From: an uncultured Eggerthella sp.
GTDB taxonomy: Bacteria; Actinomycetota; Coriobacteriia; Coriobacteriales; Eggerthellaceae
Length of the DNA: 42,772 bases
NCBI GenBank assembly: GCA_900542265.1
Contig: UQML01000015.1
Coordinates: 1-42,772, forward strand
Direction: 5' to 3'
Positions 9,120 through 16,801 of this stretch are shown piece after piece. Position numbers and translations under genes: made by a program. Numbering within the stretch: position 1 is the stretch's first letter; each line of letters opens with the position of its first letter. Below the pieces are notes generated by a model. It was not told where the DNA came from, searched no databases, and saw nothing but the letters and a program-made list of their open reading frames with translations.

Positions 9120-10004
9120 TTACCAAGAAATTATTTCATATCCGTCTTCAGTAACAACTACTTGAATTTCCCATTGAGCAGTTAAGGATCGATCAGCAGT
9201 ACGTACTGTCCAGCCATTAGGGTCAGACATGTCAATATCAGGTCCGCCTGCATTGACCATAGGTTCAATGGTGAACATAAGCCCCGGGGCAAGAATAGGG
9301 CCAGTGCCTGCTTCAGAAACATGACTTACGAAAGGCTCCTCATGAAATTCAAGCCCAATGCCATGCCCTCCGAACTCGCGTACTACCGAATATCCTTGGG
9401 ATTCAGCATACTCTTTGACCGCGGCACCCACATCGCCTAAATAACCCCAAGGTTTAACCTGCTCAAGGCCTTTCATCATAGCTTCGCGGGTAACTTCTAC
9501 GAGGCGTTTTTTCTCATCATCAACTTCACCAATCATAAACATGCGCGATGAATCAGAGTAGTAACCATCAAGGATAGTTGAGCAATCAACATTGATAATG
9601 TCACCTGACTTTAAAACATCTTGTTCATCAGGGATGCCGTGACAGACAACCTCATTGAGAGAAGTGCAGACTGATTTGGGATAACCTTCAAATCCTAAAG
9701 GCGCGGGAATAGCACCATGTTCAATGGTGTAGTCATGAACCCATTGATCAATTTGCTCGGTGGTCACACCCTCGCCAATACGCTCTGCGACATAATCAAG
9801 CACGCCAATATTGATAGCAGCGCTTTTCTTCACGCCTTCAATATCGGCGGGAGTTTTGAGCATGGAACGCATAGGAACTTCTTCGCCCTCTTCGTAGAGT
9901 TGCTGAAGCTTGTTGTCTATATGTAGGTGGCACTTTTTATACTTTTTGCCACTGCCACACCAGCATTCATCATTGCGTTCAGGTTGAGGTTCATTGTCGT
10001 ACAT
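9120..10004 (-). CDS. map: Type I methionine aminopeptidase with N-terminal SEC-C motif
   Basis: Removes the initiator methionine from nascent proteins. The metal-binding residues of the pita-bread fold are all present: Asp140, Asp151, His214, Glu247 and Glu279, with His122 in CHGIPDE. The 294-residue protein begins with a SEC-C zinc-binding motif (Cys14, Cys16, Cys25, His26 in CWCGSGKKYKKCH), as in many Gram-positive aminopeptidases, which may help bind the ribosome. I place the start at ATG 10004, which has AAAGAAG upstream and begins just before the SEC-C motif; the open frame extends 55 codons further without homology. The gene appears monocistronic. Confidence 0.95.
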   Translation of the reverse strand: MYDNEPQPERNDECWCGSGKKYKKCHLHIDNKLQQLYEEGEEVPMRSMLKTPADIEGVKKSAAINIGVLDYVAERIGEGVTTEQIDQWVHDYTIEHGAIPAPLGFEGYPKSVCTSLNEVVCHGIPDEQDVLKSGDIINVDCSTILDGYYSDSSRMFMIGEVDDEKKRLVEVTREAMMKGLEQVKPWGYLGDVGAAVKEYAESQGYSVVREFGGHGIGLEFHEEPFVSHVSEAGTGPILAPGLMFTIEPMVNAGGPDIDMSDPNGWTVRTADRSLTAQWEIQVVVTEDGYEIISW

Positions 10005-10115
10005 AGCAGTCTTCTTTCGCTTGGAGGTTGGTGCATTATTTTTTCGTGGCTCATCATACAACAAAATCACGAGCATGCTGGCACATGAGCGACGCTTGTG
10101 TTTCATACGGTTTAC

Positions 10116-10175
10116 TTTTATCCGCATCTTCTGTTGCGCTAGAGATGGAAAGTTATGTTTTGTCCGCATCTTCTG
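10116..10175 (+). repeat. Two imperfect direct repeats upstream of the FIST gene
   Basis: TTTTATCCGCATCTTCTG at 10116-10133 recurs as TTTTGTCCGCATCTTCTG at 10158-10175, 17 of 18 bases identical and 42 bp apart (four helical turns). They lie in the 277-bp divergent region between the aminopeptidase and FIST genes and may be paired operator sites; the same bases also fall in an open frame ending at 10252 that I do not trust as a gene. Confidence 0.5.
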
Positions 10176-10281
10176 GCCTCATTCAACAAATTGTGAACAC
10201 GTTCAAGTTGGAGGAGGAATCGTATGTTCTAGGTCGTAAAATGAATCGTTAGAAGCTTTTTACCTGTACAAGGAGGGTGTT

Positions 10282-11457
10282 ATGTTTAAAGCTAATGTAG
10301 GTTCAAGTACGGCAGCAGAGGCACGTGATGCTGGTCGCGAGGCAGCAACGCAGGCTGCAGAGGGACTTGATGCTATTGATGTAGCTATGGTGTATTGTAG
10401 CTGCGACTATGAGGTAGAAGATGTTATCGAAGGTGTAAAAGAGGTAATGCCTGAGGTACCCATTTTAGGAAATACATCTTTTACGGGTGTTATTGTATCG
10501 GGTGCTGGTTATGTTGGTGGCGATGAGCCTTTTGTCGGCATTATGGCCTTCTCTGATCCTGAGATGACGGTTTGTGTCACGAGTGCTGATCGCGCTGAAA
10601 ATGATGACCCGGTAAGTGCGGGCGAAGCAATGGCATTGACTGCGCTTGACGCGGCAGAGGAAGACTATGCTGCAGACTACTTTTACATGGCAGCTTCTCC
10701 TGCTGAAGAAGAGTTCTACGTCAAAGGTATTTCTAATGTAATGGGTCGCATTCCTCTGTTTGGCGGCTCTGCTGCAGACAACACCATCGCAGGAAACTGG
10801 AAGCTCTACACGGATGGAGATTCCTTTGCCGATGGATGCATCGCCGCTTTCTTCTGGGGTGGTCCTGATATGACCAACATGTTTACGGGTGCATATCGTG
10901 AGACTGATGACTTTGGCGTAATCACTAAGATTGACAGCATTCGCACGATTGCTGAAATTGACGGTGTTCCTGCTGCCAAGAAATATCAAGAGTGGACAGG
11001 CTGCTCGGATGACGACATTGCGGGTGGCAACTTGCTGGCATACTCGGTTACCTCACCTTTGGGCGTTAAAGACCGCCTTGGTGATCTGATTGCTATTCGT
11101 CATCCTATGAATGGCAACGATGATTTCTCTATCAATGTTGGTAACAACTTGGCTGAAAAAACCTGCGTAATTCGTATGGAGGCTACGGTTGATGAACTCA
11201 TCCAATCAGTTCCTGATACGCTGCAGGCTTTGATTGATCAGATGCCAGGCGATCCTCTTGCTTTCCACCTTGTTCATTGTGGCGGACGCCGTGCGGGTAT
11301 TGACGCTCGTATTAATGAGGTTGCCGATGCGGTGGCACAAGTTGCCGGAGACGTTCCTTATATTGTTGAATTCACCTTTGGTGAGTATGGATTTGTATCC
11401 GACAACAATAATACTTGCGGCGGCTTGATGCTTTCGTTCACGGGCTTTAGTGAGTAG
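10282..11457 (+). CDS. Stand-alone FIST-domain protein
   Basis: The 391-residue protein consists of a FIST N-terminal domain (about 25-220, with the family's glycine-rich GNTSFTGVIV and GGSAADN segments) and a FIST C domain (about 230-370, with the late HCGGRR and FGEYG segments). FIST is a predicted small-ligand sensor, possibly for amino acids, usually fused to kinases or chemotaxis domains; here there is no output domain and no membrane helix. ATG 10282 has a near-perfect ACAAGGAGGG site. It lies 104 bp before an aldehyde dehydrogenase gene on the same strand. The function as a free-standing protein is unknown; ligand binding is inference. Confidence 0.85.
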   Translation: MFKANVGSSTAAEARDAGREAATQAAEGLDAIDVAMVYCSCDYEVEDVIEGVKEVMPEVPILGNTSFTGVIVSGAGYVGGDEPFVGIMAFSDPEMTVCVTSADRAENDDPVSAGEAMALTALDAAEEDYAADYFYMAASPAEEEFYVKGISNVMGRIPLFGGSAADNTIAGNWKLYTDGDSFADGCIAAFFWGGPDMTNMFTGAYRETDDFGVITKIDSIRTIAEIDGVPAAKKYQEWTGCSDDDIAGGNLLAYSVTSPLGVKDRLGDLIAIRHPMNGNDDFSINVGNNLAEKTCVIRMEATVDELIQSVPDTLQALIDQMPGDPLAFHLVHCGGRRAGIDARINEVADAVAQVAGDVPYIVEFTFGEYGFVSDNNNTCGGLMLSFTGFSE

Positions 11458-11458
11458 C

Positions 11459-11496
11459 GAATAGAGGGTAGTGACTCGAATAGAGGGTAGTGACTC
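11459..11496 (+). repeat. 19-bp perfect tandem duplication between FIST and aldehyde dehydrogenase genes
   Basis: GAATAGAGGGTAGTGACTC occurs twice head to tail (11459-11477 and 11478-11496), starting directly behind the FIST stop codon. It looks like a recent slippage duplication. No gene or terminator is recognised in this 104-bp gap. Confidence 0.9.
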
Positions 11497-11561
11497 TCGC
11501 ATTTGATGAGTTTGAAGTTTAAATTGATGTTTATTTAATTGAGTAAAGGAGACTTACTCTT

Positions 11562-12995
11562 ATGAAAATGTTTATCAATGGCAAGGCTTGCGATGCTTCT
11601 AGTGGTGAAACCATTGAAGTGACCAACCCTGCAAATGGTGCGGTAATTGATACGGTTCCTGCTGCAACGCCTGAAGATGTAGCGTCTGCTGTAGCCTACG
11701 CAAAGGCCGCCCAGAAGGAATGGGTAAAGGTTCCTATTCACGAGCGTGTTGACTATATGATGAAATTCTTGGATCTTGTTGAGCGCGATAAAGAAGAACT
11801 TGCTCGTACCTTGTCTAATGAGACGGGTAAGCCTATTACTGAGGCTCGTGCTGAGATTGACAATATCCCCATCGCCTTTAAGGCATTCTCTGAGCGCGTT
11901 AAGCACCTCTATGACGAGGTAGTTCCTGCAGGTATTGAGGCTGGTCAGGAAAAGACGGTGCTCATTACGCGTCGTGAGCCTTTGGGTGTGGTTGTTGCTG
12001 TTATTCCGTTTAATTTCCCTTGTGACCTGTTTGATCAAAAAGTTGCACCAGCGCTCTTGTCAGGCAACGCGGTCATCGTCAAGCCTTCGACGGACAATCC
12101 TCTCACACTTTGTATGTTGACTCAGCTTTTGGGTGAGGCAGGTGTGACACCAGGTGCTGCTCAGATTGTTACCGGCCGCGGGTCTGTTGTTGGTCATGAA
12201 CTCTGCGCTAACCCGGATGTTGACCTGGTTACGCTGACTGGTTCAACGCAAGTTGGTATTGAGACAGCCGAGGTTTGCGCAAAGACACTCACTCATACTG
12301 CGCTTGAGCTTGGCGGTAACGATGCGTTTATTGTTATGTCTGATGCCGACATTGATCTTGCAACCGATGAGCTTATTTGGGGTCGCATGTACAACACTGG
12401 CCAAGTGTGCTGCGCTTCCAAGCGTTTCTTGGTTCATAAGGATGTTGTCGATGAATTCACTAAGAAAGCTGTTGAGAAGATTAGCGCTTTGAAGCAAGGT
12501 GATCCTGCTGATGATGCTACCCAAATTGGTTGCTTGATTTCTGAGCATGCCGCTAAGAAAGTTGAAGAACAGGTTAACCTCACCGTTGAGCAAGGCGGAA
12601 AGATTATCTTGGGTGGCAAACGCAACGGTGCCTTCTATGAGCCAACGGTAATTGTTGATGTTCCCAAGACGGCTGATGTTGCCTCTGATATGGAGATCTT
12701 TGGTCCTGTAGTACCCATCATCACGTTTGAGACTGAAGAAGAGGCAATTGAGGTTGCTAATGGGTCTATGTTTGGTCTTTGTGGTTGTGTGTTCTCGGCT
12801 GATCAAAAGACTTGCGCTCGCGTTGCTTGTGCGCTTGAGTGCGGTGGCGCTGTTATTAATGGCGCAAGCTTCTATCGCTCCTTTGAGATGCCTTTTGGCG
12901 GTTACAAATATTCCGGTATCGGCACCGAGGGTGTTATGAGTACCTATGATGAGATGACGCACACCAAGTCCATCGTCTTGAAGAATATTTTGTAA
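11562..12995 (+). CDS. NAD(P)-dependent aldehyde dehydrogenase
   Basis: Oxidises an aldehyde to the acid. The 477-residue protein spans the whole family: the Asn of the oxyanion hole at 151 (PFNFP), the cofactor-binding Lys174 in VKPS, the GST motif at 227-229, the general-base Glu249 in ELGGN, and the catalytic Cys283 in NTGQVCCASKR. A second cysteine follows directly. The closest types by layout are succinate-semialdehyde, lactaldehyde and non-phosphorylating glyceraldehyde-3-phosphate dehydrogenases; the substrate cannot be decided from sequence. AAAGGAGA precedes ATG 11562; a second ATG two codons in (11568) is also possible. It could be cotranscribed with the FIST gene. A hairpin ending in T5 follows at 13061. 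Confidence 0.93.
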   Translation: MKMFINGKACDASSGETIEVTNPANGAVIDTVPAATPEDVASAVAYAKAAQKEWVKVPIHERVDYMMKFLDLVERDKEELARTLSNETGKPITEARAEIDNIPIAFKAFSERVKHLYDEVVPAGIEAGQEKTVLITRREPLGVVVAVIPFNFPCDLFDQKVAPALLSGNAVIVKPSTDNPLTLCMLTQLLGEAGVTPGAAQIVTGRGSVVGHELCANPDVDLVTLTGSTQVGIETAEVCAKTLTHTALELGGNDAFIVMSDADIDLATDELIWGRMYNTGQVCCASKRFLVHKDVVDEFTKKAVEKISALKQGDPADDATQIGCLISEHAAKKVEEQVNLTVEQGGKIILGGKRNGAFYEPTVIVDVPKTADVASDMEIFGPVVPIITFETEEEAIEVANGSMFGLCGCVFSADQKTCARVACALECGGAVINGASFYRSFEMPFGGYKYSGIGTEGVMSTYDEMTHTKSIVLKNIL

Positions 12996-13060
12996 ATATC
13001 GAGCGTATTAAATATCAAGCGTGCTAAAGCGTTGAAAGTGAATTCTTTCACGCCGTTTTG

Positions 13061-13110
13061 AATCCCGCATCATGCTGCAGATTAAAGCTGTGGTAGGGTG
13101 CGGGATTTTT
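13061..13110 (+). terminator. Intrinsic terminator of the aldehyde dehydrogenase gene
   Basis: AATCCCGCA at 13061-13069 pairs with TGCGGGATT at 13099-13107, followed by TTT. The long intervening segment can form further pairs (CTGCAG with CTGTGG). It lies 66 bp behind the stop codon. Confidence 0.75.
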
Positions 13111-13157
13111 ATGCAGATGCACGATGCGCTGTTGGGTAAGAGGCATCGACTAATTAC

Positions 13158-14870
13158 ATGATCTTAACCAAAGCCTTAACCAAAAGTTACCTCTTGATGA
13201 AGGTCTTGCGAGTTTCTCCTCAAATGTCCAAAATCATGGCTATACTCATGTACACGATGAATTTTTCGCAGAGACATACTCATGCTGAGCGCGAGCCAAA
13301 GCCCGCGCGCCCCAATCCTATAGCCCGCCTAGCTAATCACTGGTTTGACCGTGTGATGGGTGCGATCTCTGATGGATCAATTTCAGACCAGCAAGAGGAA
13401 TATGCTGCGCACCGGACAAGCCGTGACTATATCTGGAATACAGTTGGCGTGGGTGCGTGGGGCATGGTATTTCCCGTGCTCACCATTGTGGCCACGCAAC
13501 TTGCCGGCGCTGAGCAAGCGGGTATGTTTTCTATGGCGTTTGTCACGGGTACGCTTCTCATGATCATTGCTAACTTTGGTGTGCGTACCTACCAGGTTTC
13601 AGACGTTGAAGAAAAACACTCGTTCATGGACTACCAGATCAACCGATGGATCACCTGTGTTCTTATGGTTCTGGTTGGTGCGGTGTACTGTACTATTCGC
13701 GGCTACGATAGCACCATGTTCTACATCTCTTTGGGTGTTTATCTCTATAAAATGATCGATGGGTTGGCCGATGTGTATGAAGGTCGTCTCCAGCAAGTCG
13801 ATAAACTCTACCTAGCGGGCATTTCGCAAGCGTTGCGTTCTATTGCTGCCCTCGTAGTGTTCTCGCTGCTTTTGCTTATCACCCATAACATGATCGTGGC
13901 ATCGTTTGGCATGGCAATTGCTGCTGCCGCTACTTTTGTGGTAGTGACATTTCCCCTTACGCTGCTCGAGACCCCAAAGGCACACGGTTGGTCTATGGGA
14001 TCGGTCGGTGCTCTATTTAAAAACTGTGCACCGCTTTTTGTTGCGCTCTTTTTATATGCCGTAATTGATAACATGCCTAAGTTTGTGATGGAAGGTATGC
14101 TCTCTTACGACAACCAACTCTATTTCAATGCACTGTATTTCCCAGCACAAGGCATCCTGCTTACGGTGCAGTTGGTATACAAGCCACTGCTTGTTCGTAT
14201 GGCAAATGTGTGGAATGATCCAGCTAAGCGCAAAAAGTTCGATCTCATCATCATTGGCATCATGTTTTTGATTGTGGTTGTAACGGTGGCCAACATTGTA
14301 ATTATGGGCTGGATCGGTCTTGCCATCATGAGTTTCCTCTATGGTATTGATTTCGAACAATTCCGCGGGTTGTGTTTTATCATGCTTGCGGCAGGTGGCG
14401 TCACAGCAGCAATTGATTTCCTTTATCAAATCATCACGGTTATGCGTCGTCAAAAAGACGTTACCAAACTCTATATCATTACGCTTGGTTTCTCACTCTT
14501 TGTTCCCACGCTTCTTGTCATGTTTACGGGCTTGCCGGGTGCGGTTATCAGCTACCTTATCGTTATGAGTATTTTGCTGGTGCTGCTCGTATGGGAATAC
14601 TTCCGCATTCGTTCAGATCTTGCTAAGCACCCCGAGAAAGCTTACGAATCAACCTCCAAGTCCACTCATGAACCAGTTTATGGATCGGCTCATGAGCATA
14701 CTTATGAAACTGGTGATGTGGGCGATGGGGTTTCTGCGACACCGATGACATCTCAATATTCGCACTATCCAGAAACCTCTGAAGATTTTGAAGAATCGGA
14801 AGATCTGCAAGAGCCCTCGGCGCGCCATGTCATGCGTTTGCCCGAAATTGGGGACAATCACAAAGAGTAA
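13158..14870 (+). CDS. Polysaccharide/oligosaccharide flippase-like membrane protein
   Basis: About twelve hydrophobic helices between residues 90 and 490 and the general pattern of the MOP superfamily (Wzx/RfbX-like) indicate a lipid-linked glycan exporter. The N-terminal 90 residues and the last 90 (rich in Glu, Ser, Thr, Tyr and His, ending in EIGDNHKE) are hydrophilic and cytoplasmic; the tail is an unusual addition to the family. No glycosyltransferase genes are adjacent, so the substrate is open. The true start is uncertain: ATG codons at 13158, 13197, 13224 and 13257 are possible and none has a strong ribosome binding site. The next gene starts 9 bp after the stop, so the two form an operon. 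Confidence 0.8.
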   Translation: MILTKALTKSYLLMKVLRVSPQMSKIMAILMYTMNFSQRHTHAEREPKPARPNPIARLANHWFDRVMGAISDGSISDQQEEYAAHRTSRDYIWNTVGVGAWGMVFPVLTIVATQLAGAEQAGMFSMAFVTGTLLMIIANFGVRTYQVSDVEEKHSFMDYQINRWITCVLMVLVGAVYCTIRGYDSTMFYISLGVYLYKMIDGLADVYEGRLQQVDKLYLAGISQALRSIAALVVFSLLLLITHNMIVASFGMAIAAAATFVVVTFPLTLLETPKAHGWSMGSVGALFKNCAPLFVALFLYAVIDNMPKFVMEGMLSYDNQLYFNALYFPAQGILLTVQLVYKPLLVRMANVWNDPAKRKKFDLIIIGIMFLIVVVTVANIVIMGWIGLAIMSFLYGIDFEQFRGLCFIMLAAGGVTAAIDFLYQIITVMRRQKDVTKLYIITLGFSLFVPTLLVMFTGLPGAVISYLIVMSILLVLLVWEYFRIRSDLAKHPEKAYESTSKSTHEPVYGSAHEHTYETGDVGDGVSATPMTSQYSHYPETSEDFEESEDLQEPSARHVMRLPEIGDNHKE

Positions 14871-14879
14871 GGATATGCC

Positions 14880-15338
14880 ATGTATGTGCCACCAAATCTC
14901 AATGGAATGAATGGGTTTGAGCCTTGGGTTGGCTTTAAATTGCAGCCCTTCAATAAGGCAAATGAGGTGTGTTTGCCCTCTGCGTGGAATGCAACGGGAG
15001 ATTTCTTTTTGGTGCATGTGCCGGGATCAGATCACGTGTCCTGTTGGCCGCGTGAAGTACACGGGGCACGTGTTGCTCAAATAGAGCAAACCGATCTTAC
15101 TGTCTATGATACTGAAATGCGTCGTGAACTCATTGCTGAGCGTGAAGCAAATTTAGTAAGCGTGGTTGAAGAAGGGTGGCTTGAGATCCCCATCGAGATG
15201 CTTGAGGATTTAGGTATTGCAGAGGGCTCTGGTGTCATTGGGGTGCTTGGCATGCAAGACCATTTTGAGATCTGGAAGCCTGAGACCTTTGAAGAGACGG
15301 TATCTAAGATTGATGTATCTCCGCTCTTTGAGCAATAA
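14880..15338 (+). CDS. MraZ-like (SpoVT/AbrB-type) protein
   Basis: This 152-residue protein looks like a diverged MraZ. The C-terminal half, GWLEIPIEMLEDLGI followed by an HFEIWKPETFEE ending, matches the second AbrB-type half of MraZ (GRIxIP..LR..agL..., then fEiW...W). The first half (VCLPSAWN...FFLV...CWP) matches the first MraZ half, and DTEMRRELIAE resembles the linking DxxxR helix. MraZ proteins are DNA-binding rings that normally sit at the head of the dcw cell-division cluster; here the gene instead follows a flippase gene by 9 bp. AAGGATATGCC stands before ATG 14880. DNA binding is inferred; the loss of several consensus residues leaves open another role. The gene is convergent with the CPBP protease gene. 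Confidence 0.6.
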   Translation: MYVPPNLNGMNGFEPWVGFKLQPFNKANEVCLPSAWNATGDFFLVHVPGSDHVSCWPREVHGARVAQIEQTDLTVYDTEMRRELIAEREANLVSVVEEGWLEIPIEMLEDLGIAEGSGVIGVLGMQDHFEIWKPETFEETVSKIDVSPLFEQ

Positions 15339-15382
15339 AACATCCAGTCCAATTACGCAAACAAGTCATTCACGCAAGCAAG

Positions 15383-16210
15383 TTACTCAAGTAAGTCACT
15401 CACGTAGTGTGTTGGTTGCTTGCCGCCAAAGTAGTTTGGATCGTCGCGCGCGATCATGCGCTCAAAATACAGCACAAACCAGTTATAAGCCACATGCGCA
15501 ATGATACAGACAAGTACGCTTTGGCTTATCACGTAGATGATGCCTAAGGTCGCTCCTCCTGTGAGCGTCATAGCAACAGAGAGTTTGTTGCGATACTGCC
15601 AGTGCACCAGCCAAAAAGCAAGCGTTGATCCCGCCACAGCAACAAGTGCGCTTGTTATTGAGTTAAGTCCGAGCGCCATAGCGCCCATCGTCAAAAGAGG
15701 AATAAGACAGCCGCGAAACACGGTTTCTTCAAAGATATTGGTGAGTGGAATGAGAGTCGCCAAAAAAGAAATAGGCAGCAAAATGAGTTCGCCGTTGAGA
15801 CCTTGACGTAAATCGAGTTCATCGCGTTTATAGTTTGGATAAACAAGGCGTGCAATGAGGTTTACTGCCATATAGATGCCAATCATGACAAGTGGGGCGC
15901 ACCACCATTGTGGGGGAAGTGTACACTGATCGAGCAAGAAGGTAAACCAACTTCCGTCTAATAAGCAGGCGATAGGGTTGCCGGTCTTGAGTGCGACTAT
16001 AAGATAGGCAAGCAAGACGGTAACAAGTGCGAGAATTCCTGCAGATTGTAGCAAGGTGATTGCAAGGAGTTTGCGTTCTTTGTGTCCCAGAGAGCTATGT
16101 CCCATAGATTCAGACTCTTTGGAATCTTTAGGCTCTTGGGGCTCTTTTACCTGGTCAAACCCGTGAGTATTTGGTGACGATGAGTGAGATATGTTGCTGT
16201 TTTCCTTCAT
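15383..16210 (-). CDS. CPBP-family intramembrane metalloprotease
   Basis: A polytopic membrane protein of 275 residues with the three signature motifs of the CPBP (Abi/Rce1-like) family: EExxxR at Glu161-Glu162-Arg166 (EETVFRG), FxxxH ending in His203 (FWLVHW) and HxxxN at His239-Asn243 (HVAYN). In bacteria such proteases take part in bacteriocin maturation or immunity, or surface-protein processing; no bacteriocin gene is visible here. The first 45 residues are polar and probably cytoplasmic. ATG 16210 is taken as start; a TTG two codons earlier is possible. It is divergent from the SufE-like gene with a 49-bp gap. Confidence 0.88.
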   Translation of the reverse strand: MKENSNISHSSSPNTHGFDQVKEPQEPKDSKESESMGHSSLGHKERKLLAITLLQSAGILALVTVLLAYLIVALKTGNPIACLLDGSWFTFLLDQCTLPPQWWCAPLVMIGIYMAVNLIARLVYPNYKRDELDLRQGLNGELILLPISFLATLIPLTNIFEETVFRGCLIPLLTMGAMALGLNSITSALVAVAGSTLAFWLVHWQYRNKLSVAMTLTGGATLGIIYVISQSVLVCIIAHVAYNWFVLYFERMIARDDPNYFGGKQPTHYVSDLLE

Positions 16211-16259
16211 AACCAAGTATTATGTGCCCAGAAATAAATAAAAGGAAGGGGCAAAACCC

Positions 16260-16670
16260 ATGATAGATTTAGAACAAACACAAGAAGATATTTTTGAAGA
16301 GTTCTCAGAATTTGAGAGCAGCATTGAGGCATATCAGCATTTAAATGAGCTCGCAACTATGCTGCCTGATTATGATAGTGCGCCTCGCGATCATGTGGTG
16401 ATTTTGGATGAATTGGATCCTGAAATTGATCTCAAGTTATGGATGAAAGATGGAGGAATTGAATTCACTGCCAAAAGTACTAAACAAACGGTTGAGGGGA
16501 TACTATACTGCGTCTACGATCTTTTAGCTGGTCTTCCACCAACGGAGGTTGCTCATTCAGATGTTTACTTTGTTGAGGGGTTTGAGTCCCTTGGATTCAA
16601 TTCGGAGACCCTCAACAATGTTATGCAAGCAATTGAGGCAATCCAGGAATTTGCAGCTGAAAGATCTTAG
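16260..16670 (+). CDS. SufE-like protein lacking the catalytic cysteine
   Basis: The 136 residues follow the SufE sulfur-acceptor fold along their whole length: a short helix (QEDIFEEF), YQHLNELATMLP, a W-containing strand (DLKLWMKDGGIEFTAKSTK), VEGILYCVYDLLAGLPP, and the final helices with LGFNSETLNNVMQAIEAI. SufE accepts persulfide from a cysteine desulfurase on a cysteine in a GCxSxVW loop. Here the equivalent loop reads DELDPEIDLKLW and has no Cys; the only cysteine is Cys84 in a helix. The protein cannot carry sulfur in the usual way; it may be a regulator or partner of the NifS in this window (inference). AAAAGGAAGGGG precedes ATG 16260. A terminator follows at 16764. Confidence 0.7.
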   Translation: MIDLEQTQEDIFEEFSEFESSIEAYQHLNELATMLPDYDSAPRDHVVILDELDPEIDLKLWMKDGGIEFTAKSTKQTVEGILYCVYDLLAGLPPTEVAHSDVYFVEGFESLGFNSETLNNVMQAIEAIQEFAAERS

Positions 16671-16763
16671 AAGAGCCACTTGTTTCTTATCCTTTCTTTT
16701 TGCAAGTGGACTTATGAGCGATGGGGCATATTGCTCTCGGAACCAGCTCTATCGCTAACTCGG

Positions 16764-16801
16764 CTCCCCAGTGTTTATGCTTCCACTGGGGAGTTTTTTT
16801 C
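16764..16801 (+). terminator. Terminator overlapping the end of the convergent EamA gene
   Basis: CTCCCCAGTG at 16764-16773 pairs with CACTGGGGAG at 16784-16793 (10 bp, 10-nt loop), followed by T8. It ends the SufE-like transcript. The stop codon of the convergent transporter gene (16775-16777) lies in its loop and that gene's last codons encode the second arm and T-tract. Confidence 0.9.

Noticed and set aside
10028..10252. 74-codon frame upstream of the FIST gene
   Set aside because: No ribosome binding site, no recognisable domain, and it is made partly of the direct repeats at 10116-10175.
15339..15400. Repeated AAGT/ACTCA words between the MraZ-like and CPBP genes
   Set aside because: Too short and irregular to call a repeat element.
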